Source: Sphingobium sp. AS12 (GTDB lineage Bacteria > Pseudomonadota > Alphaproteobacteria > Sphingomonadales > Sphingomonadaceae). From it: a stretch of DNA of 64,000 nucleotides. The stretch spans positions 1 through 64,000 of the forward strand of contig NZ_JAHRGM010000093.1 of assembly GCF_019097845.1 (NCBI RefSeq), in the 5' to 3' direction. The translations under genes were made by a program, and so were the position numbers. The stretch's first letter is position 1; every line of letters begins with the position of its first letter. Below, in pieces: positions 24,574 through 32,003 of this stretch. The notes under the pieces were generated by a model, which saw nothing but the letters and a program-made list of their open reading frames with translations, did no database searches and was not told the DNA's origin.

Positions 24574-25755
24574 ATGGGCGAGCCAAAGGCGCATGGCGGA
24601 CCGCTGACAGGCGTGCGGGTGGTCGACCTGACCGCGATGGTCTTTGGCCCCTATGCCACGCAGATCATGGCCGATATGGGCGCGGACGTCATCAAGGTGG
24701 AGCCGCCGGGCGGCGGCGACCAGACCCGCTATATCAACGGCGGCAATGCGCCGGATCTGGGCGGGGTGTTCACCAACGTCAATCGCGGCAAGCGCAGCAT
24801 CGTGCTGGATCTGACGCTGGATGCCGACAAGGATGTGCTGCGCGCGCTGATCGCGACGGCCGATATCTTCATCCATTCGATGCGGGGCAAGGCCATCGCC
24901 AGGCTGGGGTTCGATTATGCGGCGGTCAAGGCGATCAAGCCAGACATCGTCTATACCAATTGCTATGGCTATAGCCGTCGCGGGCCGGATTGCGACAAGC
25001 CCGCCTATGACGACACGATCCAGGCCGAATGCGGCATCCCGCATTTGCAGGGATTGATGACCGGCAAGCCTGATTTCATGGCGACGATCATCGCCGACAA
25101 GGTCGCAGGACTGACTGGACTATATGCCACGATAATGGCGCTGTTCCACCGCGAACGCACTGGCGAGGGACAAGAGGTCGAAGTCGGCATGTTCGAGACG
25201 ATGGCGTCCTTCATGCTGACCGAACATGCCAGCGGGATGCTGTTCAATCCGCCAATCGGGCCAGCCAACTATCACCGGGTGGTGGCGCGCAACCGCAAGC
25301 CCTATGCGACCAAGGACGGGTATGTCGCGGCGCTCGTCTATAATGACAAGCATTGGAACGCCTTCATGGGCGCGGTGCGGCCGGAATGGGCGAGCGAGGA
25401 ATTTGACAGCCTGCCCAAGCGGGCGAAGCAGATCGACCGGGTCTATGGCCTGCTGGGCGGGACATTTGCGCAGCGCACGACGCAGGAATGGCTGGATTTG
25501 CTGGAACAGCTCCACATTCCCGCCGCGCCGCTGCGCACGACCGATGAACTGTTCGGGAATGAGCATCTGAACGCCATCGGCTTTTTCGAGACGGTGGAGA
25601 CGGAGCATGGCGCGGTGCGTTTTCCGGGCGTTCCGACCTGGTTTTCGGCGACGCCGGGCAAGGTGGCTGGCGGCGCGCCGGGACTGGGCGCGCATGGGGA
25701 TGAAGTGCGGGAGGAATTGCGCGATTCCTCCCCTGCAAAGGGAGGATTGTTATAG
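24574..25755 (+). CDS. CaiB/BaiF-family CoA-transferase
   Basis: Class III CoA-transferase, 393 residues. LTGVRVVDLTAMVFGPYATQ, the MGADVIKVEPPGGGD motif, NVNRGKRSIVLDL, RLGFDYAAVKAIKPDIVYTN and YDDTIQAECG are family hallmarks. These enzymes activate carboxylic acids (formate, carnitine, bile acids, aryl acids) by moving CoA from another thioester. AGGAG lies 7 nt before the ATG at 24574. Its final residues (about RDSSPAKGGLL) are encoded by a REP-like palindrome (25727-25745), so the native tail was probably different. Divergent from the acyl-CoA dehydrogenase operon; it may activate the substrate for that operon. Confidence 0.87.
   Translation: MGEPKAHGGPLTGVRVVDLTAMVFGPYATQIMADMGADVIKVEPPGGGDQTRYINGGNAPDLGGVFTNVNRGKRSIVLDLTLDADKDVLRALIATADIFIHSMRGKAIARLGFDYAAVKAIKPDIVYTNCYGYSRRGPDCDKPAYDDTIQAECGIPHLQGLMTGKPDFMATIIADKVAGLTGLYATIMALFHRERTGEGQEVEVGMFETMASFMLTEHASGMLFNPPIGPANYHRVVARNRKPYATKDGYVAALVYNDKHWNAFMGAVRPEWASEEFDSLPKRAKQIDRVYGLLGGTFAQRTTQEWLDLLEQLHIPAAPLRTTDELFGNEHLNAIGFFETVETEHGAVRFPGVPTWFSATPGKVAGGAPGLGAHGDEVREELRDSSPAKGGLL
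25727..25745. repeat. REP-like palindrome at the CaiB gene end
   Basis: CCTCCC (25727-25732) and GGGAGG (25740-25745) around CTGCAAA, overlapping the last codons of the CoA-transferase gene. It resembles the hairpin at 6031-6052. It may also help terminate transcription before the Rieske gene 115 nt downstream. Confidence 0.5.
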
Positions 25756-25859
25756 ATTCCACCGCCACGGCGATGAAGCGGGGCGGGTGCCCGATCCGTC
25801 TTGAACACCCCTCTCCAGCCTTTACCCTTCTGTGTCAAACAGACAGCGGACAGGGTGAT

Positions 25860-27257
25860 ATGGCAGAGGTTATGGCAGCGACGACATCGGTTCCGTTCGA
25901 GATTACCGATCCCGAACGTATCCCCACGCCGCGCTATTATGATGAAGGCTTCTACAAGCGCGAGTGCGAGGAGCTGTGGCCCCATGTCTGGCAGATGGCC
26001 TGCCGCGTCGAACAGCTGCCGGAAGTCGGCGACTGGATCGAATATAGTAATCTGGGCCAGTCGATCATCATCGTGCGGACCAAGGACGGCATCCGCGCCT
26101 TTCACAATGCCTGCCGCCATCGCGGTGTGCCGCTGACCGAAGGCAGTCATGGCAATTGCAAGGGCAAGGGGTTCATCTGTCCCTTCCATGGCTGGCGCTG
26201 GAATATCGAGGGGAAGAACAGCTTCGTCTATGGCCGCCACATGTTCAGCGAAGGGCAACTGGACGAGGACGACCTGGCGCTGCGCCCGTGCCGCAGCGAA
26301 ATCGAGATGGGCTGCGTATTCATCAATTTCGATGATGATGCGCCGGGATTCCGGCAGCAGCTGGGTCCGCTGGCCGCCGGTCTGGACGCCTATCATGCCG
26401 ACAAGATGCGCGCGGAATGGCAATTCGCCACGGTGCTGCCTGCCAACTGGAAGATCGCGATGGAAGCCTTCATGGAAGGCTATCATGTCATGCGGACGCA
26501 CCCCCAGCTCCAGCAGAAGGTGCCGATCCTCTACAATATGATGTACGGCATGGATACGGGCGGGATCGGCGTGCCGATCAATCCCAACCGGTCGATGAAG
26601 GACAATATCATCGATCAGGTCGAACATATGCAATTGCTGAGCGATGGCATGGCGGGCATGTGCCATGCCAAGGATGTGGCGGTGGCGCGCACGCTGATCG
26701 ACGTGGAATTGCCCGACGATCCGGGTCAGGCGATCATGCAATGGTTCGGCATGGTCAATCATTGCGTCACGCAGGCGGCGCAGGCGCGCGGCGAACCGGC
26801 ACCCGACCTTAATCACATTGCGGTCAACACGCCGGTCAAGGCGGTGGAATATATCTTCCCCAATTATTTCCTGCTGCCTTTCCTGTCGAGCATGGCAGCA
26901 TACCGCATCAGGCCGCTTGGCCCCGAAAGCTGCCTGTTCGAGCTATGGTCGCTGACGCATTTCCCGGAAGGTCAGGAACCAGCGCCGGTGATGGAAGCAG
27001 TGATGCTGCCCTATGACAGTGATCAGTTCCCTATGATCCCGCGTCAGGATTACAGCAACATCCCGATCCAGCAGAAGGGGCTGCACGCCAAAGGCTTCGA
27101 CTTCATGCGGCTGTCGAAGGATATTGAGGGGCTGATTTCCAACTATCAGCGGATCATCGACGGCTATCTGAAGGGCGTAGAGCCGGAGAAACTGAGCGCG
27201 GCGACCCAGAAGCTGGCGGGGAATTTCGACGGGCCGATTTTGGACCTGGGGTTTTAG
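25860..27257 (+). CDS. Rieske non-heme iron oxygenase, alpha subunit (second)
   Basis: A 465-residue terminal oxygenase. The Rieske site is Cys85, His87 (CRHRGV), Cys107, His110 (CPFHGW). The mononuclear iron motif is EGYHVMRTH within AMEAFMEGYHVM. It is only distantly like the Rieske protein at 18943, so the two probably act on different intermediates. No beta subunit or reductase is adjacent; the stand-alone Rieske ferredoxin at 29429 could supply electrons. Start 25860 has AGGG 5 nt upstream; ATG 25872 region is an alternative. Its stop overlaps the stop of the convergent acyl-CoA dehydrogenase gene. Confidence 0.88.
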   Translation: MAEVMAATTSVPFEITDPERIPTPRYYDEGFYKRECEELWPHVWQMACRVEQLPEVGDWIEYSNLGQSIIIVRTKDGIRAFHNACRHRGVPLTEGSHGNCKGKGFICPFHGWRWNIEGKNSFVYGRHMFSEGQLDEDDLALRPCRSEIEMGCVFINFDDDAPGFRQQLGPLAAGLDAYHADKMRAEWQFATVLPANWKIAMEAFMEGYHVMRTHPQLQQKVPILYNMMYGMDTGGIGVPINPNRSMKDNIIDQVEHMQLLSDGMAGMCHAKDVAVARTLIDVELPDDPGQAIMQWFGMVNHCVTQAAQARGEPAPDLNHIAVNTPVKAVEYIFPNYFLLPFLSSMAAYRIRPLGPESCLFELWSLTHFPEGQEPAPVMEAVMLPYDSDQFPMIPRQDYSNIPIQQKGLHAKGFDFMRLSKDIEGLISNYQRIIDGYLKGVEPEKLSAATQKLAGNFDGPILDLGF

Positions 27258-28168
27258 GGCCAGAGGGCGGCCGCGGCGGCCAATCCCTGTCCGCCGCGGC
27301 CGCGCAGGTCGCCGATCAGCGCTTTGAGACGATAGGTCCACAGGTGCAGCGGATGTTCGAGCGTCACGCCCATCGCGCCGAAAAACTGGTGGAAGTCGTA
27401 CACAGTGGCGCGGGCCGATTCCTGTGCGTGCAGGGCAGCTAGCGCCGCGTCGCCGGGGTCAAGCGTCGCGGCGGCTTTGAGCGCCAGCCAGCGCACGCCG
27501 TTGGCGCGCACCTGCGCTTGCGCGAGGCGGTGGCGCAGCGCCTGGAAGGTAGCGAGCGGACGGCCGAATTGCTGGCGGTCGATGACATGGGCGACGGTGC
27601 TGTCGAGCGCGGCGGCGAGGAGGCCGGCGGCTTCGGCGGCGAGCGCGATGCGCCAGCGGATCAGGACTTCGCTGGCGGGGATGGCGTGCAGGGTGCGTTC
27701 CGCTGGCACGGTGAGCAGCGTGGCCATGGGGTAGCCGTAGAGCGCTTCGGGTTCGGGACGGACCTGCGCGGCGGTGGCAGTGAAGGTCGAGACGCCGGAT
27801 GAGCCGACGAGCAGCACGGTCGCACCTTCACGCAGGAAGCGGATGGGGCGTGTGGTGCGGCCTTCTTCCACCAGACAGAGCGGGCGCGGCAGATCGCCGC
27901 CGAGCAGCGGGCGGATCAGCGCGCTGGCGGCGGCTTCGACCGTTTGCGGCAGACGGGCGAGGCGTTCGACCACCAGCGCGGCGGAGACTGCGCCCAGATC
28001 GGGATCGAAACCAATGTCGAGAAAGCCGCCTTCGGCCAGATCGCGATCCAGTTGCGCGTCGGGCAGGGCGAAGCCTGCCTCATGCAACGACGCGCCCGCA
28101 TAGGGACGGGTCAGCGTGTCGATCGCGTCGAGGATCGCGACCTGATCGTCAGTGAGCGAGAGATCCAT
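27254..28168 (-). CDS. Acyl-CoA dehydrogenase, short partner subunit
   Basis: A 304-residue acyl-CoA dehydrogenase-like protein shorter than the ~380 norm. It keeps the C-terminal half well (QFGRPLATFQALRHRLA, then FGAMGVTLEHPLHLW) but has a degenerate N-terminal and beta-barrel part, without the WC/SEPGSGSD FAD loop. This is the pattern of the small subunit in heteromeric alpha2beta2 acyl-CoA dehydrogenases, known from actinobacterial steroid side-chain catabolism (ChsE1/ChsE2, FadE28/FadE29). Its ATG overlaps the stop of the full-length partner gene (ATGA), which supports subunit pairing. Substrate unknown. Confidence 0.85.
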   Translation of the reverse strand: MDLSLTDDQVAILDAIDTLTRPYAGASLHEAGFALPDAQLDRDLAEGGFLDIGFDPDLGAVSAALVVERLARLPQTVEAAASALIRPLLGGDLPRPLCLVEEGRTTRPIRFLREGATVLLVGSSGVSTFTATAAQVRPEPEALYGYPMATLLTVPAERTLHAIPASEVLIRWRIALAAEAAGLLAAALDSTVAHVIDRQQFGRPLATFQALRHRLAQAQVRANGVRWLALKAAATLDPGDAALAALHAQESARATVYDFHQFFGAMGVTLEHPLHLWTYRLKALIGDLRGRGGQGLAAAAALWP

Positions 28169-29313
28169 CAGCGCGGCTCCCTGGGCAATTTGAGGACATC
28201 GGTGGCGATGATGTTGAGCTGGATTTCCGCTGCGCCTGCCGCGATGCCCGCAACGATGCCGCGCTGGTGATGCATCTTGAGATAGGGATGGGCGTCGGCC
28301 AGCGCTTCGGGCAGATATTCGACGATAAATTCGCACACGCGCCGTTCGGCCATGACGGTAGCGAAGCGGGCGGAGCTGGATTCCGCGCCGATCGCTTCGC
28401 CCTTGGCACGGCGGTCGACGATGGCGTAGCTGGCCATGCGGGCGGCTTCGGTCAGCGCTGCGCAATGTGCGGCTTCGATTTTCACCGCCTCACCGTCGAA
28501 CTCATCTTGTGCTTTCAAAATGGAGACGGCGCGGTCGAGCGCGGCGCGGGCCAGCGCGTAACGCGGGATGCCGAGCCGTTCGTTGGTGAGCGAATAGCCG
28601 ATGATTTCCCACGCCTGCCCTTCGTCGCCAAGCCGCGCGGTGACGGGGACTATGACATCGTCGAAAAAGACTTCGTGGATGTCGCCTTCGCCGATCAGCG
28701 AGGGGATTTGCCGGACGGTGATGCCGGGCGTGTCCATCGGCACGAGCAGGATGGAAATGCCGCGCTTGCGATCGTCGCTGGTGCGGCAGACAAGGAAACA
28801 GGTGTCGGCAAGGCCGGCATAGCTGGTCCAGATTTTCTGGCCCGTGACGCGGTATTGGTCGCCATCCCTTTCCGCGCGGGTGCGCAGCGAGGCGAGATCG
28901 GAGCCGGAGCCGGGTTCGGAAAAGCCCTGGCACCACAGTGCCTTGCCTTCCGCGATCGGGGGCAGATAACGCGCCTGCTGATCGGAGGAGCCGTAGCGGA
29001 TCAGCGTCGGGCCGATCCAGTTGACGTTCATATATTGGCCACCACGCGGTTCGCCCGCGATCCACATTTCCTCGGCCAGGATGGTCTGGTGCCAAGGGTC
29101 CAGCCCCTGCCCGCCCAGTTCGACCGGCCAGTGGGGGATCAGCAACCCCTGCTCTGCCAATGTGCCACAGAAGCTTTCGGCATATCTGGTGAGCGCGGGC
29201 GAGGCCGGGCCATGCTGCGAAAAACGCTCCCAGTCGTCCGGCAGCGTGTCGGCCAGCAGCGCGCGCAGCCGGTCGCGGAAGGCGGTTTCCTGATCTGTCC
29301 AGTCAAAGTCCAT
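28168..29313 (-). CDS. Acyl-CoA dehydrogenase, large partner subunit
   Basis: A 381-residue acyl-CoA dehydrogenase. The N-terminus has DFDWTDQETAFRDRLRALL, then WPVELGGQGLDPWHQ, CQGFSEPGSGSDLASLRT (FAD and substrate loop), YRVTGQKIWTSYAGLAD and a C-terminus with HHQRGIVAGIAAGAAEIQ, which lacks the usual GGxGxT segment. That complements the short subunit next door, which has it. The start at 29313 is set by homology; no clear RBS. Head-to-head with the Rieske ferredoxin gene across 115 bp. Together with 27254-28168 it most likely forms a steroid-type heterotetramer. Confidence 0.88.
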   Translation of the reverse strand: MDFDWTDQETAFRDRLRALLADTLPDDWERFSQHGPASPALTRYAESFCGTLAEQGLLIPHWPVELGGQGLDPWHQTILAEEMWIAGEPRGGQYMNVNWIGPTLIRYGSSDQQARYLPPIAEGKALWCQGFSEPGSGSDLASLRTRAERDGDQYRVTGQKIWTSYAGLADTCFLVCRTSDDRKRGISILLVPMDTPGITVRQIPSLIGEGDIHEVFFDDVIVPVTARLGDEGQAWEIIGYSLTNERLGIPRYALARAALDRAVSILKAQDEFDGEAVKIEAAHCAALTEAARMASYAIVDRRAKGEAIGAESSSARFATVMAERRVCEFIVEYLPEALADAHPYLKMHHQRGIVAGIAAGAAEIQLNIIATDVLKLPREPR

Positions 29314-29428
29314 ATCATGCTGATTAAGGGATGGAGCGGGGCGAGAATAGACGCGGCACCAAGAGAACGCCCCGGTGATATGGCATCGACGGACTTGGCC
29401 CAATGGCCATGCGAGTTAAAAATGGGGC

Positions 29429-29749
29429 ATGGATATGGACGATACCCGCTTCACCCCCCTGTTGCCGCTGGACGATGTACCCGAAGGCAAAGCCGTCGCC
29501 GTCGAGGCAGGCGGGCGCGCGATCATGCTGTGTCATTTTGAGGGGCGCATCCATGCGCTCGATAATATCTGTTCGCACGCGCAGGAGCCGCTGGCATGCG
29601 GGCGGATGCGGCTGGGCTGGATCGCCTGCCCCGCCCATGGCGCACGGTTCGATCTGGAGACCGGCGAGGCGCTGACCGGGCCGGCGCGCGACCCGATCGC
29701 CACCTATAAGGTGCGGGTGGTGGACGCGATGATCGAGGTGGCATTGTAG
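29429..29749 (+). CDS. Rieske [2Fe-2S] ferredoxin
   Basis: A 106-residue stand-alone Rieske protein. The cluster ligands are in ICSHAQEPLACG (C-x-H) and CPAHGARFDL (C-x2-H), close to the spacing in ferredoxins of three-component ring-hydroxylating systems. It has no signal peptide. It probably shuttles electrons from an unlinked reductase to one or both Rieske oxygenases at 18943 and 25860. The start could be 29429 or the in-frame ATG six bases on. It is followed by a second pair of acyl-CoA dehydrogenase genes, 92 nt downstream, preceded by GGAGG. Confidence 0.87.
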   Translation: MDMDDTRFTPLLPLDDVPEGKAVAVEAGGRAIMLCHFEGRIHALDNICSHAQEPLACGRMRLGWIACPAHGARFDLETGEALTGPARDPIATYKVRVVDAMIEVAL

Positions 29750-29841
29750 CGTATCGCCTTGGGGATATCACGGGGCCGCCTCTTGCGCGGACAGCCCGAA
29801 GTGCGGCCTAGCTGATATATATTTTATGGAGGCACGGGACT

Positions 29842-31035
29842 TTGAGCGAGGCACTGGACAGCTTGCGGCAGGAGGTGCGCGATTGGCTCGCCATTCATGC
29901 GCCCAAGGACTGGCGTGGCCAAAGCACGAGCGAGGCGGCCTTTCTGGAATTGCAGCGCAGCTGGTTCGCGTCGCTCGCCAAGGCAGGCTATGCCGTGCCG
30001 CACTGGCCGGAAAACTGGCCGGGTGGCGGGCGGTCGCTGGCGCAGCAGAAGGTGATTTACGAGGAATTTGCGCGGGCCGATACGCCGCGCCTGCTCTTGT
30101 CCTTCATGTCCACCTATCATGCCGCCTCCACCCTGTTTGAATGGGGCAGCGAGGAACAGCAGCAACGCTATATTCCGCGTATCCTTGAAGGCGAAATCTG
30201 GTGTCAGGGCTTTTCCGAGCCGGGCGCTGGGTCGGACCTGGCGGCGCTGCGTACGCGGGCGGAGCGGAAGGGCGACGTCTATGTCGTCAACGGCCAGAAA
30301 CTGTGGTCGACCATGGGGCAGTTTGCCGACCAATGCCTGCTGCTGGTGCGCACCAGCAGCGAGGGCGTGAAGCAAGCCGGGCTGACCTATTTGCTGCTGG
30401 ACCTGAAGGCGCCGGGGGTGACCGCGCGGCCGATCCACCAGATTCATGGCGATGAGGAATTTGCCGAAATCTTCCTCGACAATGTCGAGATTCCGGTCGC
30501 TGACCGGCTGGGCGAGGAAGGGCAAGGCTGGGCCGTGGCGCAATCGACCCTTTCGTCCGAGCGCGGACTGACCCTGCTGGAGCTGAGCGCGCGGATGCGT
30601 GGCGCGCTGTGGCGGATCGGCGACCTCATTCGCGCGAACGGGCGCGGCGAGGATGCAGGCGTGCTGCGCGATTTCGGGCGGCTGGCGAGCAAGGTGGATG
30701 CGACCTGCGCCGTCGCCGACCAGTTTCTGGCCAATCGGATCGCGGGTGAAGAGCGGGTCGGCGACGCCTCCATCGTCAAGCTGGCCTATTCGCGAACGTT
30801 GCGGGAATTCACATCGCTGGGGCTGCGGATCGGCGGGCTGGAGGCGCAATATCATGCGCCAATCACCTTTGGCGGGGGCATGGAAACGGGCAACTGGATG
30901 GCCGATTTCATGAACAGCTATGCCTGGACGATTGCGGGCGGCAGCGATGAGGTCCAGCGCAACATCATCGCCGAACGCCTGCTGGGGATGCCGCGTGAAC
31001 CCAAAAACTGGGTCGTGAAGGAGGGCGCGGCATGA
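29842..31035 (+). CDS. Acyl-CoA dehydrogenase, large partner subunit (second pair)
   Basis: A 397-residue acyl-CoA dehydrogenase. Key segments: HWPENWPGGGRSLAQQ, CQGFSEPGAGSDLAALRT, YVVNGQKLWSTMGQFAD, VPVADRLGEEGQGW-like stretch and the C-terminal WTIAGGSDEVQRNII, where GG-SDEVQR contacts FAD across the dimer. The GGxGxT helix found in full enzymes is absent. It starts with TTG at 29842: GGAGG is 9 nt upstream and no ATG fits the family N-terminus. The stop overlaps the partner gene as ATGA. It is homologous to 28168-29313 but clearly diverged, so a different chain-length step is likely. Confidence 0.88.
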   Translation: MSEALDSLRQEVRDWLAIHAPKDWRGQSTSEAAFLELQRSWFASLAKAGYAVPHWPENWPGGGRSLAQQKVIYEEFARADTPRLLLSFMSTYHAASTLFEWGSEEQQQRYIPRILEGEIWCQGFSEPGAGSDLAALRTRAERKGDVYVVNGQKLWSTMGQFADQCLLLVRTSSEGVKQAGLTYLLLDLKAPGVTARPIHQIHGDEEFAEIFLDNVEIPVADRLGEEGQGWAVAQSTLSSERGLTLLELSARMRGALWRIGDLIRANGRGEDAGVLRDFGRLASKVDATCAVADQFLANRIAGEERVGDASIVKLAYSRTLREFTSLGLRIGGLEAQYHAPITFGGGMETGNWMADFMNSYAWTIAGGSDEVQRNIIAERLLGMPREPKNWVVKEGAA

Positions 31036-31979
31036 GCATGACCAGAGCCGAATTGCAGGACGCAGCGGCCAAGGCGTTTGACGGCGACCTGACCCCCGAT
31101 GCGGCCCATAGCTGGAACCTGATTGCCGACATGGGATGGCTGATGATGGCCGTGCCGGAGGATCAGGGCGGGCTGGGGCTGGGGCGCGCGGCGGTGGGGG
31201 TGATCCACCAGGCGCTTGGGCGGACATTGGTGGCGGGTCCGGCAATCGCGCAGATGCTGGTGATCGAGGCGCTGAGCGCGGCTGGCGGGCAGGATGAGTT
31301 GCTGGGCCGGGCGATGGCGGGAGAGGTGATGACGGCATCACTGGCGGATGGGCTGAGCGCCGTGCCGGATGCCGACCGGGCGAGTCACGTGTTGCAGGTG
31401 GAGGCGGGGATCATATCCTTGTTGCCGGTGGGCGATTTGGCCTTCACGGCGCGGACGACGTGGGACGGGACGCGACGCTTGTTCGATGTGGATGCGGGTG
31501 ATGCGGCAGGGATTGTGCTGGCGACCGGCGACGCCGCGACGGCGCTGGCCAGTCGGCTGTCGGCGCTGCGCAGCGTCGCGCTGGCCGCCGACTGCCTGGG
31601 AGGAGCGGACGCGGCGCTGGCCATGACGATCGATTATCTGGAGACGCGGCGGCAGTTCGACCGGCCGCTGGCGCTGTTTCAGGCATTGAAGCATCGCGTT
31701 GCCGACATGAAAACCGCGCTGGTCGCAGCCGAGGCGCTGTTCTGGGCGCGGGCGAGCGACACGGCGGCGGACGCGGTGACGATGGGGGCGATGAAGGCCC
31801 ATGCGGCGGGTGTCTATCGGCTGATCGCCGAGGAGGCGATCCAGCTGCATGGCGGCATTGGCCTGACCATGGAGCATCCCTGCCACCTGTTCCTGAAACG
31901 CGCGACACTGAACGCGGTGCTGGGCGGTGACGGCGATCATTGGGAAGAAGCAAGAGGACGGCAGGCGATGACCGCCTGA
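31032..31979 (+). CDS. Acyl-CoA dehydrogenase, short partner subunit (second pair)
   Basis: A 315-residue partner subunit. It retains MAVPEDQGGLGLGRAAVG, RRQFDRPLALFQALKHRVADM and the C-terminal IQLHGGIGLTMEHPCHLFLKR, and lacks the SEPGSGSD loop that its partner has. As with 27254-28168, this division of motifs suggests an alpha2beta2 heterotetramer of the actinobacterial FadE/ChsE type. Its ATG overlaps the stop of the large subunit. The secreted hydrolase gene follows after 24 nt and may be co-transcribed. Confidence 0.86.
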   Translation: MSMTRAELQDAAAKAFDGDLTPDAAHSWNLIADMGWLMMAVPEDQGGLGLGRAAVGVIHQALGRTLVAGPAIAQMLVIEALSAAGGQDELLGRAMAGEVMTASLADGLSAVPDADRASHVLQVEAGIISLLPVGDLAFTARTTWDGTRRLFDVDAGDAAGIVLATGDAATALASRLSALRSVALAADCLGGADAALAMTIDYLETRRQFDRPLALFQALKHRVADMKTALVAAEALFWARASDTAADAVTMGAMKAHAAGVYRLIAEEAIQLHGGIGLTMEHPCHLFLKRATLNAVLGGDGDHWEEARGRQAMTA

Positions 31980-32003
31980 CCGGCACGACGAGAGGACAAG
32001 AGC

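Noticed and set aside
24427..25044. N-terminal extension of the acyl-CoA dehydrogenase to 25044
   Set aside because: It would run through the divergent control region and into the CaiB gene; the family N-terminus begins at MDRDDAAS with its own RBS.
29824..31341. 505-codon leftward frame opposite the acyl-CoA dehydrogenase pair
   Set aside because: Pro/Arg/Gln-rich translation with no motif; the rightward genes are well supported.
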